Assembly (NCBI GenBank): GCA_013374015.1
Contig: BLLL01000003.1
Location: 109,842 to 173,841, forward strand
Origin: Candidatus Desulfovibrio kirbyi
GTDB taxonomy: Bacteria; Desulfobacterota; Desulfovibrionia; Desulfovibrionales; Desulfovibrionaceae
Direction of reading: 5' to 3'
DNA: 64,000 nucleotides
A program made the translations under genes and the position numbers. The notes below the pieces were generated by a model. The model had not been told where the DNA came from and made no database searches. It saw nothing but the letters and a program-made list of their open reading frames with translations. Of the stretch, positions 37,259 through 45,775 are shown in pieces (the first letter of the stretch is position 1; each line of letters starts with the position of its first letter).

Positions 37259-37990
37259 TTAACCCGCAATCCAGACAAGACCAGCCTGACGGCCACAGGT
37301 TTTTTCACGTCTGTAGGAAAAAAACTGTTCGTTGCCGGAGGCCGTGCACAGATCAAGCCCATAAATATGGCGAGGCCGCAAACCGGCTGTGACAAGCTGG
37401 TCTCTTGTCAGGCTCCAGAGGTCCATTGTGCGTGAGGCGGGGTCAAACCACGGCGCGAACACTGTGCCCCATTCTTGCTCAAAATTGACAAACTCCGCCA
37501 TTGCCGGCCCCAAACTTGGCCCGCGCACTGCCAAAACATCCTTCGGGGACAGGGCGTACCTTTCGCAAAACCTCCGCACGCCCGAAGCCGGAAAATTACA
37601 ACGGTTGCCCCGCCAGCCCACATGCAGGGCGGCGACATACTTGCAGGAATTGTGTGCAAGCAGCAGAGGCTGGCAGTCCGCAGTCCTGATCACCAAAGCA
37701 AGCCCCGCAGCCGATGTTGCCATGCCGTCGCCGTCAGCGCGCGGCTGCGCGTCACAGGCGACAGCGTCCGGCTCAAAAATCAGGATGTCGCCGTGCACCT
37801 GATTGAGCTCCGCAAAATGCTCGCACGCAAGATGTTGCAAAAGCAAAGAACGCGCTGCCGCCACCCGGTCAGGGTTGTCACCAACAGCAAAAGAAATATT
37901 TCCGTCGCCAAAACCGCCGCCGCTCCCCCGTGTGGAAAACACGCAACGCACGTTTGGCAGCCCGGGGAAAACAAAGGGAATTATATCCAC
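37259..37990 (-). CDS. pgeF: PgeF/YfiH-family protein (purine nucleoside phosphorylase LACC1 type)
   Basis: 243 aa from GTG at 37990, with AGGAG five bases upstream. The metal-site triad of the family is present: His in NQVHGDI, Cys in RTADCQPLLL and His in ALHVGWRG. Homologues act on adenosine and inosine, or in editing peptidoglycan precursors in E. coli. The first 10 bases overlap the end of the cyclo-ligase gene. A frame extension to 38035 lies within that gene and is less likely. Confidence 0.92.
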   Translation of the reverse strand: MDIIPFVFPGLPNVRCVFSTRGSGGGFGDGNISFAVGDNPDRVAAARSLLLQHLACEHFAELNQVHGDILIFEPDAVACDAQPRADGDGMATSAAGLALVIRTADCQPLLLAHNSCKYVAALHVGWRGNRCNFPASGVRRFCERYALSPKDVLAVRGPSLGPAMAEFVNFEQEWGTVFAPWFDPASRTMDLWSLTRDQLVTAGLRPRHIYGLDLCTASGNEQFFSYRREKTCGRQAGLVWIAG

Positions 37991-38601
37991 AGAAGCTCCT
38001 CCTCGGTACACAGGGCGTGCACGCGCCAATCCCATGCGTCCACAGACAAGCTGTCAACTATTTGAAAGGCGAAGCACAGTCCCACGCAGCAACCGACAAA
38101 AACGGACGCCCCGAAAAATCTGTCGTAACAGCCCGCGCCAAACCCCAGGCGCCAGCCGCGCCTGTCAAAGGCAACTCCTGGAATCACCACCACATCCGGA
38201 GCAGACACACACGCTTCTCCGCCCTTCTCCCGCGATGCAAAACCCGGCCCGAAGCCGGGCAAACCAGGCAGTGGTTCGGTCAGGCCAAAAGAGCCTGTGC
38301 ACAGTTGCTCTCTGCCCGTACACGGCACAAATTCCATGTGACCGGGAGCGTTGGGCAGCACTCTGGGCAAAAAAACCGTACATCCCCGCTGCCAGGCGTC
38401 CCGCAAGATCCTGTCGGTCGCCGTTTCTCCACGAAAAGGCATATACAGGGCCACAGAACGCGCTTCACGCCAGCAGGCTGAATCCATCAGCCGCTCCTGA
38501 ACAACGCGACTTTTTTCCAACGCCGTATCCGGCGGCTGGTCTTGACGCAGGCGGCACATCCGCTCACGAAGCGCGGCTTTCAGACTGATCGAAGTTTGCA
38601 C
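37981..38601 (-). CDS. 5-formyltetrahydrofolate cyclo-ligase
   Basis: Converts 5-formyl-THF to methenyl-THF with ATP. 206 aa from GTG at 38601, chosen because AGGAG lies six bases upstream. A TTG at 38619 also fits the frame. The family motif RLGFGAGCYDRFF and the earlier LYMPFRGETATDRIL are clear. It lies 14 bases after the polA stop and overlaps pgeF by ten bases. Confidence 0.92.
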   Translation of the reverse strand: MQTSISLKAALRERMCRLRQDQPPDTALEKSRVVQERLMDSACWREARSVALYMPFRGETATDRILRDAWQRGCTVFLPRVLPNAPGHMEFVPCTGREQLCTGSFGLTEPLPGLPGFGPGFASREKGGEACVSAPDVVVIPGVAFDRRGWRLGFGAGCYDRFFGASVFVGCCVGLCFAFQIVDSLSVDAWDWRVHALCTEEELLWI

Positions 38602-38615
38602 ACAACACTCCTGAT

Positions 38616-41288
38616 TCAATGTGCTTCAGCCCAATTACTGCCAACGCCGATGTCCACCGTCAGGGGCACGGACAAGACTATGCCTCCAGGCCTCACGTCC
38701 GCCATCAGGCGTACTGCGCGCGCGGCTGCAGCTTTGGCAGTATCCGCCGGCGCCTCCAGCACCAGCTCGTCGTGGACCTGCAAAATCAAACGGGCATTCA
38801 TGCACAGCAGGCGCTCATCGCGGGCAACGGCCAACATGGCAAGTTTTATGATGTCCGCGGCCGATCCCTGTATCACGGTATTGATGGCCTGACGCCGCGC
38901 CAGGGCAAAGGCCTGCCCGTTTGCCGAATATATGTCCGGCAAAAGACGGCGCCGGCCCGCAAGCGTTGTCACAAAGCCGTTTTTTCTGGCCTGAGTTTCC
39001 ACATTGTCATAAAATTCCTTGAGGCCGGTAAGGCTCGCAAAATAGCGGGAAATAAAATGCTTTGCCTCAGTGACGCCTGTTTTGAGCTCTTGGGCAAGTT
39101 TGTGCGCGCCCATGCCGTAAATCAGCCCGAAATTGATGGTTTTCGCGTTGCGGCGCTGGTCGGCGCGCACCTGATCGGGCTGCAGATCATAAATAAGCGC
39201 TGCCGTGCGGGTGTGGATGTCCTCATTGCGCCGAAAAGCCTCAAGCAGTGTTTTGTCGCCGGAAACGTGCGCCAGCACCCGCAGTTCCACCTGGGAATAA
39301 TCCGCGGATATAAGGCAGTTTCCGTCCGTTGCGATAAAACAGGCGCGCATTCTTTTACCCATTTCTCCACGCACGGGGATATTCTGCAAGTTGGGAGCAC
39401 TGGAGGAAAGCCTGCCCGTGACCGTGGCTTTTTGATTAAACGTGGTGTGCAGCCGCCCCAAGGCGTCCGTCAGCAGGGGCAGAGGCGACAGATAGGTTGA
39501 GCGCATTTTCTCAAGTTTGCGGAATCGCAAAATATCGTCCACCACTGTGTGCTTACCCAGCAGTTTCTCCAGCGTTTCCTGGCTAGTTGAGGCTTGTCCT
39601 CCCCTTGTTTTGCGCGGCCTAGGCAACTTGAGGGTGTCGAAGAGCGCCTCGCCGAGTTGCCGCGCTGAACGCAGATTAAACGGCGCGCCAGCCTGAGTGT
39701 AAATTTTTTCTGTGAGTGCCTTGATATCCTGTTTCACCTCGGCCAGAAACGCCTGTAATGCTGCGGCGTCAACAGCGATGCCCCGCGCTTCCATGTCTGC
39801 CAGCACGGGCACAAGGGGCAGTTCCAGCGTGGCGTACAGATCAAGGAGACCGTCCTGTTTCAGGCGTGTTTCAAAAAGGGCGGACAACCTGAATGCAAGG
39901 GCGCATTCCCCGTCCTCCGGCTTGCGCAGCGCGCTGAACCGCGCCGCAAGTTTGGGCCAGGAGTAATCGTTTTCTTCAGGGTTGAGCAGCCAGGCGGCAA
40001 TGCCCAAATCAAAATACGGCGCAGATTGCAGGGCTTCAGGGCAAAGAGCGGCAATGACCTTGCTGTCCACCGTGATCACACGCCTAGCAGCTGCAAGCCA
40101 GAACTTGAGGGCTTCCACGCTGCCTGTCCAAAGATATTCTGTCCGGCGACAGTCGCCCAAGCTGCCGCTTTCCGCAACAGCAAGGCGCGCCCGCTCCCCC
40201 TGCGGCCAGACAATGGCAACGTCACGGTTTGCGCAGTCCGGCAGGACGGCGCTGTCGTTTGTTGTCGCCTCCGGCGCTGTCGACATGTCCAGAAGCTGCA
40301 CCTGCCGACCCGGGTATTTGGACTTGTTCTGGGCGGCAACGGTCGTGACAGATCCAGTACCCGGGGCAGTCGTCAGCAAAACAGACAGCTGTTCAGACTG
40401 CTTTTGCAGGATAACGCCTATTTCCCTGTACAGCGCGGTGAGTTCAAATTCGTCGCTCAGCGCGCGGCACTCCGTAGCGCTTATGGGTCGCACGCGCATA
40501 TCATCCAGCGTCAGATGTTCGCAGACGGTTTGTGAAAGCGTGGTCAGTTTGCGCCAGACAAAGGTATTCTCCATATGGTCACGCAATTTGTCCTGAATTT
40601 TTTGCGGCAGAACAGCCAGACGGCTTTGGATGTCTTCTAGGCTACGGCAAACGCTGAATATCTTGCCCGCTGTTGTGGGGCCTATGCCGGGCACTCCGGG
40701 GATATTGTCGCTGGTGTCACCGACAATGGCCTGCATGTCCGGCCATTGACAGGGATTGATGCCGGTTTCTTCAATAAATTTCGCCTCGGTGAGCAGTTTT
40801 TCTTCCTTTGCGGCCGGATCCCACAAGACAACATTGTCAGCCAGGCACTGCCTCAAATCCTTGTCGCCGCTGACAATGACCACAGGATGCCGCGCGCGGA
40901 AACGGGCCGCCAGCGAGGCGATGCAGTCATCAGCTTCACAGTTCCGGGAAACTTCCAGCCGGATTCCAAGGGCGCGCAGCATACTGTGGACAGGCGCTAT
41001 CTGTACGGCAAGATCTTCAGGCATGGCTTCGCGGTTTGCCTTGTACAACGGATAGAGGTCGTGGCGAAAATTCTTCCCCTTGCCGTCCTGAATAAAGAGC
41101 AGGTACCGCGGCTGTTCTTCCCGCAGAATGCGCAGCAACAGACGGGTCACGACAACAAGGGCGTTTGTCGGAAAGCCGTCCGAACGCCGCAGGTTTTTAT
41201 TGCCGAAAAAAGCGCGGTAGATGAATGCGGAGCCGTCCAGTAAAAAAACGGGATCATTTTGCAGGCGCAGGCGTTCTTTCAGTGACAT
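38616..41288 (-). CDS. polA: DNA polymerase I
   Basis: 890 aa with the family order: 5'-3' exonuclease (LLDGSAFIYRAFF, VVSGDKDLRQCL, GVPGIGPTTAGK), central 3'-5' exonuclease-like domain, and polymerase (SADYSQVELRVLAHVSGD, the O-helix RRNAKTINFGLIYGMG, and QVHDELVLEAP). In the middle domain the expected DxE metal motif is absent (DVAIVWPQGE at that place), so proofreading is probably lost, as in several other bacterial Pol I. The cyclo-ligase gene follows closely. Confidence 0.95.
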   Translation of the reverse strand: MSLKERLRLQNDPVFLLDGSAFIYRAFFGNKNLRRSDGFPTNALVVVTRLLLRILREEQPRYLLFIQDGKGKNFRHDLYPLYKANREAMPEDLAVQIAPVHSMLRALGIRLEVSRNCEADDCIASLAARFRARHPVVIVSGDKDLRQCLADNVVLWDPAAKEEKLLTEAKFIEETGINPCQWPDMQAIVGDTSDNIPGVPGIGPTTAGKIFSVCRSLEDIQSRLAVLPQKIQDKLRDHMENTFVWRKLTTLSQTVCEHLTLDDMRVRPISATECRALSDEFELTALYREIGVILQKQSEQLSVLLTTAPGTGSVTTVAAQNKSKYPGRQVQLLDMSTAPEATTNDSAVLPDCANRDVAIVWPQGERARLAVAESGSLGDCRRTEYLWTGSVEALKFWLAAARRVITVDSKVIAALCPEALQSAPYFDLGIAAWLLNPEENDYSWPKLAARFSALRKPEDGECALAFRLSALFETRLKQDGLLDLYATLELPLVPVLADMEARGIAVDAAALQAFLAEVKQDIKALTEKIYTQAGAPFNLRSARQLGEALFDTLKLPRPRKTRGGQASTSQETLEKLLGKHTVVDDILRFRKLEKMRSTYLSPLPLLTDALGRLHTTFNQKATVTGRLSSSAPNLQNIPVRGEMGKRMRACFIATDGNCLISADYSQVELRVLAHVSGDKTLLEAFRRNEDIHTRTAALIYDLQPDQVRADQRRNAKTINFGLIYGMGAHKLAQELKTGVTEAKHFISRYFASLTGLKEFYDNVETQARKNGFVTTLAGRRRLLPDIYSANGQAFALARRQAINTVIQGSAADIIKLAMLAVARDERLLCMNARLILQVHDELVLEAPADTAKAAAARAVRLMADVRPGGIVLSVPLTVDIGVGSNWAEAH

Positions 41289-41352
41289 GGCAAATCCAAG
41301 GTTTAGGATAGCCCAAGGTCAGCTTTCTTGCAACCCGCCGGGAAAAGATTTC

Positions 41353-41381
41353 TTGCTATCAGCCCAATTGCGCTGTATACT
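41353..41381 (+). promoter_or_regulatory. Promoter of the HIT gene
   Basis: TTGCTA, 17 bases, then TATACT. The predicted start of transcription (about 41388) is only about three bases from the ATG at 41391, so the mRNA may have almost no leader. Confidence 0.6.
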
Positions 41382-41390
41382 CAAAAAATT

Positions 41391-41867
41391 ATGAAGCAGT
41401 TGTGGACACCGTGGCGTATCCGGTATATTCTCGCGCCCAAGCCTGACACGTGTGTTTTTTGTTTGCCCGCAACAACCGGGGAAGATACGGAACGCCTAGT
41501 GTTGCTCCGGAACAAGCGCGCTTTTGTGATTATGAACAATTTTCCCTATACAAACGGACACATTATGGTTTGCCCCTTCCGCCACGTCATGGAACTCGCC
41601 GATCTGGCTGCTGACGAACTGCATGAAATGATTGATATGATCCAGCAGTGTTCAAAAATTCTCAAAACACATTTTCAGTGTGAAGGCATCAATGTCGGCC
41701 TCAATCAGGGGCAGGCCGCCGGCGCCGGTATTCACGAACATCTGCACTTTCATCTCGTGCCGCGCTGGAACGGCGATTCCTCTTTTTTGGCTGTGTTCGC
41801 CGAGACGCGCACCCTGCCGGAATACCTTACGCAAACCTATACGGCCTTAAAGCCGTATTTTACATAA
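41391..41867 (+). CDS. HIT-family nucleotide-binding hydrolase
   Basis: 158 aa from ATG at 41391 (MKQLWTPWRIRYI). The catalytic His-triad is GIHEHLHFHLVPRW, and FPYTNGHIMVCPFRH is the nucleotide-binding part. CVFC near the N-terminus belongs to the zinc site of this branch. Members hydrolyse Ap4A-like compounds or nucleoside phosphoramidates; the exact substrate is not known here. The open frame further upstream has no family match. Confidence 0.93.
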   Translation: MKQLWTPWRIRYILAPKPDTCVFCLPATTGEDTERLVLLRNKRAFVIMNNFPYTNGHIMVCPFRHVMELADLAADELHEMIDMIQQCSKILKTHFQCEGINVGLNQGQAAGAGIHEHLHFHLVPRWNGDSSFLAVFAETRTLPEYLTQTYTALKPYFT

Positions 41868-41906
41868 CCGCAACGCTCTTACCCCATATGCCTAAGGAGT
41901 TGATCC

Positions 41907-42329
41907 ATGCGTTACACCAAGGTGCTGCTGCTTATCGTGCTTATTTTTCTGACGCTTGTTTTCTTCTCGCAAAACCACACTGTGCTTTCACAGGACATGG
42001 AACTCAAGCTCAATCTCCTGTTTGTCCCGTCCATGACCTCAAGTCCGCTGCCTTTTTACTATCTTGTAGCGGTCGCTTTTTTTCTGGGCGCCCTGTTTGC
42101 CCTTTCCTGTCTTATCTGGGACAAGCTGCATCTTTCCGCACGGTTACTAAAGAATAAATGGCGCATCGCCAGCCTTGAGCGCGAAGTTGAAAAATTAAAA
42201 AAATGCGCAGGGGAACAACAGGGCGGCTCTTTTTTGCAAAATGCGAAAAATCACTTCGCGAACGATAAAAACGCAGCGAAACCACAGGCCGCTGACGATG
42301 TGACAGCGCCTGATCCCGACAAACCTTAG
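41907..42329 (+). CDS. LapA-domain (DUF1049) inner-membrane protein
   Basis: 140 aa, AAGGAG seven bases before the ATG. Two membrane helices are visible (about 5-20 and 48-68), then a coiled-coil stretch (KWRIASLEREVEKLKK) and a hydrophilic tail rich in Asp, Lys and Pro. The layout matches LapA, which in E. coli works with LapB in controlling LPS synthesis; the role here is inferred only from shape. mutS starts 101 bases on with no clear ribosome site between. Confidence 0.75.
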   Translation: MRYTKVLLLIVLIFLTLVFFSQNHTVLSQDMELKLNLLFVPSMTSSPLPFYYLVAVAFFLGALFALSCLIWDKLHLSARLLKNKWRIASLEREVEKLKKCAGEQQGGSFLQNAKNHFANDKNAAKPQAADDVTAPDPDKP

Positions 42330-42430
42330 CAGATTTCGTCCGCTGATGACGAGCACAGCCGGCGGGTCAGCGCCACTGCCGCTTCCCGCGCGGGATCACT
42401 GCCGTCACGTTTCGACGAGCATACAACGTC

Positions 42431-45130
42431 ATGTCTGACATACCGCCCAAACTCACCCCCATGCTTGAGCAATACATGCGCATCAAGGTCGAACACCCTG
42501 ATGCGCTACTCTTTTATCGCATGGGTGACTTCTACGAACTATTCTATGAAGACGCCGTTACAGCGGCGCGAGAACTGCAAATCACCCTGACATGCCGCAA
42601 CAAGGGCGCCTCCAGCCACGTGCCCATGTGCGGCGTGCCCTGGCACTCGGCGCAAAGTTATATAGCCCAGCTTATCGAAAAGGGCTTCAGTGTCGCTGTC
42701 TGCGATCAGACAGAAGATCCCAGGCTTGCCAAAGGTCTGGTCAAGCGGGCGGTGACCAGCGTAATCACGCCGGGCACTGTGATTGACGACAACAGCCTGG
42801 ACGGTAAAAGCCACAATTATCTTGGGGCCGTCTGTTATGACGATTCGCAGGAAGGCAGCGGCTTTGTCTGGGCGGATATCTCCACAGGACAATGGTCGGG
42901 CGCGGAGTTCAGGCAGCATGCCGATCTCTGGCAATGGGTACAAAAATTGGCGCCGCGCGAACTGCTTGTTTCCGAAGACGCCGTCATCCCCCCGCATGCT
43001 CTGTCGGAAGAAACACATTTGCTGCGAACACCAAAAGCGCGCTTTGACCTAAACCGCGCAACAGAGAACATGCTTGTCTATCACGGCGTGCGTGAACCCG
43101 ACGCGCTGGGGCTCAAAAACAAACACCACCTCATGCGGTCATGCGGGGCGCTGCTGGCGTATTTGAAGCAAACCCAGCTGTATGCCAAAAACCATCTCGG
43201 GCAATTTACCCTGCTGAATTTGAGCCGCCATCTGCTTATTGACGAACTGACCGAGCGCAATCTTGAAATTTTCACACGACTCAACAGACAAAAAGGCAAG
43301 GGTACCCTGTACCATGTGCTGGACGACACCATGACGCCTATGGGGGGCAGGCTGCTCAAGGACATGCTGCGCCATCCGTGGCGAGAGGCCGAACCCGTCA
43401 TCGGCATCCAGGAGGCTGTGCGCTATTTTTATGACGACGACACCCGTCGCGCAAATCTGCGCAACGCGCTCAAAAGCGTTTATGATCTGGAGCGTCTTTC
43501 CACAAGAATACAACTCAACCGCGCCCATCCGCGTGATTTTATCGCGTTGCGCAACAGTCTTGCCGCGCTTCCGGAGGTTTACAGCGCCCTGCAAAGCGCG
43601 GAAACGCCGCCCAAGAGTACCCCCCAAACGTCACTTCCTCCGCGGTATGTCCGGCAAATCATTAAAAACTGGGATCCGCTGGCAGATTGCAGCGCCCTGC
43701 TGCATTCCGCCCTGCTGGACAATCCGCCGACCTTCATGACGGAAGGGGGACTGTTCAAAAACGGCTACAACGCTGAACTTGACAAACTGATTGAACTTGT
43801 CGAACACGGCGATCAAAAACTTCAGATGTTGCTGGCGGAAGAACAAAAGCTCATCGCAGGCACGAAGCTGAAACTGGGGTACAACCGTGTTTTCGGCTAT
43901 TATTATGAACTGTCGCGCACACAACGCTCTGCCGCCGTTCCCGATCATTTTGTTCGCCGCCAGTCGCTGGCAAACGCCGAACGCTTCACGACAGCGGCAC
44001 TCAAAACTCTGGAAGATGAAATTCTGGCCTCGGCGGAAGCGCGCAAGAATCTTGAATACAAATTATTTCAGGAATTGCGTGAACATATTGCCGGACAGCG
44101 TGAACGCATTGTTCATGCGGCGGACATCATCGCGCAATTGGATTACTGGCAATGCCTCGCGCAAACAGGCCGCAAAAACCACTGGACAACGCCGATCCTC
44201 ACCGACGATGCCAATCTGGAAATCCATGAGGGACGTCATCCTGTTGTGGAATCAATAACAGGCAGCGCGAATTTTGTGCCCAACAACTTTTTTCTGGACG
44301 AGAAACGCCGTCTCTGCCTGCTGACCGGTCCAAATATGGCGGGCAAATCAACCGTGCTCCGCCAGGTAGCCATTATTTGCCTGCTCGCCCAGACAGGTTC
44401 CATGGTGCCGGCCTCCAGGGCCGTGCTGGGCATTGTTGACCGGCTGTTTTCACGCGTTGGGGCTTCTGACGACCTTGTGCGCGATCAAAGCACGTTTATG
44501 ATGGAAATGATGGAAACAGCGCGCATACTGCGCCAGGCCACAAAACGTAGCTTGATCATTCTGGACGAAATAGGACGCGGCACCAGCACCTATGACGGAC
44601 TTGCCCTAGCCTGGGCCGTGGTCGAAGACCTGGCAAAGCGCACAAGCGGCTCATTGCGCACGCTCTTCGCCACGCACTACCACGAACTCACCGCTCTGGA
44701 AGGCCGGATACCAGGGGTCTTCACCATGAATATCGCCATACGCGAATACAATAACGACATTTTATTTCTCCATAAACTTGTGCCGGGCCCATCCGACCGG
44801 AGTTACGGCGTTGAGGTTGCCCGCCTTGCCGGCGTGCCGGCACCTGTGGTGCAGCGCGCGAAGCAAATCCTGAACGCGCTGGAACAAAATCGTGAAGGAA
44901 CACGCAAGGCAACCGCCGCCGTGCTTCTGTCGCTGACGGACGGACCGCGCAAACAGCCCGACGCAACCGCACCGCGCACACCGGAAAACACGCCGGCCAT
45001 ACCCCGTGAGCACCCGGTCATTGCCCATCTCCACGCGCTTTCACCAGACGCAATGACGCCGGTGGAGGCTCTCAACCTGCTGATTGAATGGAAACAGCGA
45101 TGGACGGCACACTCCGGACGAACACCCTAA
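42431..45130 (+). CDS. mutS: DNA mismatch repair protein MutS
   Basis: 899 aa. The mismatch-reading motif is RMGDFYELFYEDA (Phe-x-Glu) near residue 30. Walker A GPNMAGKSTVLRQ is at about residue 633, followed by the LIILDEIGRGTSTYDG Walker B and the ATHYHELT switch. A C-terminal tail rich in Pro/Ala precedes a last helix. The last 31-43 bases overlap the DUF1992 gene. Confidence 0.96.
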   Translation: MSDIPPKLTPMLEQYMRIKVEHPDALLFYRMGDFYELFYEDAVTAARELQITLTCRNKGASSHVPMCGVPWHSAQSYIAQLIEKGFSVAVCDQTEDPRLAKGLVKRAVTSVITPGTVIDDNSLDGKSHNYLGAVCYDDSQEGSGFVWADISTGQWSGAEFRQHADLWQWVQKLAPRELLVSEDAVIPPHALSEETHLLRTPKARFDLNRATENMLVYHGVREPDALGLKNKHHLMRSCGALLAYLKQTQLYAKNHLGQFTLLNLSRHLLIDELTERNLEIFTRLNRQKGKGTLYHVLDDTMTPMGGRLLKDMLRHPWREAEPVIGIQEAVRYFYDDDTRRANLRNALKSVYDLERLSTRIQLNRAHPRDFIALRNSLAALPEVYSALQSAETPPKSTPQTSLPPRYVRQIIKNWDPLADCSALLHSALLDNPPTFMTEGGLFKNGYNAELDKLIELVEHGDQKLQMLLAEEQKLIAGTKLKLGYNRVFGYYYELSRTQRSAAVPDHFVRRQSLANAERFTTAALKTLEDEILASAEARKNLEYKLFQELREHIAGQRERIVHAADIIAQLDYWQCLAQTGRKNHWTTPILTDDANLEIHEGRHPVVESITGSANFVPNNFFLDEKRRLCLLTGPNMAGKSTVLRQVAIICLLAQTGSMVPASRAVLGIVDRLFSRVGASDDLVRDQSTFMMEMMETARILRQATKRSLIILDEIGRGTSTYDGLALAWAVVEDLAKRTSGSLRTLFATHYHELTALEGRIPGVFTMNIAIREYNNDILFLHKLVPGPSDRSYGVEVARLAGVPAPVVQRAKQILNALEQNREGTRKATAAVLLSLTDGPRKQPDATAPRTPENTPAIPREHPVIAHLHALSPDAMTPVEALNLLIEWKQRWTAHSGRTP

Positions 45131-45540
45131 ATCCATTATCCGCAATTCACGTTATTGCGGAAAAACGCATTGAAGATGCCATTGCAAAAGGCGAATTTGA
45201 CAACCTGCCCGGTCAGGGACAACCGTTGCGACTGGAAGACACCAGCAACATACCCGAAGAACTGCGTATGGCCTATAAAATTCTGCGCAATGCGAACTGC
45301 CTGCCGCCGGAACTGGCTAAGCGCAAAGAAATGAACAGGCTTGCCGACATGCTGGAACACTGCACCGATGAACAGGAACGCGTCAAACTGATGCAAAAAT
45401 TACACGTTATGGTGACAAAAGCCGGAGCGCGGGCGCAACGTCCTATCTACCTGGAAGACAATGATCACTACTATACACGCCTGCTTGACATCCTTGCCAA
45501 ACAACGCCCGGCGAGTCCCCCTGACGACTGCCGCGCTTGA
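45100..45540 (+). CDS. DUF1992 (DnaJ-C28-like) protein
   Basis: 146 aa from ATG at 45100, or 150 from ATG at 45088; both lie inside the end of mutS. The family pattern is clear: IHVIAEKRIEDAIAKGEFDNL, PGQGQPLRLED, and PEELRMAYKILRNANCLPPE. The same domain is found in the human protein DNAJC28 and in E. coli YkgI-like relatives; its function is unknown. The gene end runs directly into a phosphorylase remnant. Confidence 0.85.
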   Translation: MDGTLRTNTLNPLSAIHVIAEKRIEDAIAKGEFDNLPGQGQPLRLEDTSNIPEELRMAYKILRNANCLPPELAKRKEMNRLADMLEHCTDEQERVKLMQKLHVMVTKAGARAQRPIYLEDNDHYYTRLLDILAKQRPASPPDDCRA

Positions 45541-45541
45541 G

Positions 45542-45703
45542 GATTTGCCTGATTATATGTCATTTTCAAAAGACAACACTATGGAATTTTCCGCCACCTA
45601 TGTGCCCAGACAAAACGGGCAATACAGTTGCGGCGTCAGACTCATGCCCTTCCACAAAGCATTGGCCTCACCCTTTGAAACAGGATTGATGACTTGGGGT
45701 TAA
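45542..45703 (+). pseudogene. Remnant: C-terminus of an alpha-glucan phosphorylase
   Basis: An open frame without its own start. It reads LPDYMSFSKDNTMEFSATYV, then PRQNGQYSCGVRLMPFHKALASPF, and ends ETGLMTWG with TAA at 45703. I recall that bacterial alpha-glucan phosphorylases end with a strand of this type (GVRV.P.H..LA.PFE.GL..W). Only about 50 residues remain. Upstream DNA belongs to DUF1992 in another frame, so the rest is lost. An ATG at 45581 exists by chance inside. Confidence 0.45.
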
Positions 45704-45775
45704 GCAAAGGGGCAGACACGCCGCTGTATCCAGCTCTGGTGAGCAACGCTTGGGAAGACAAATTGAGGCGACAAA

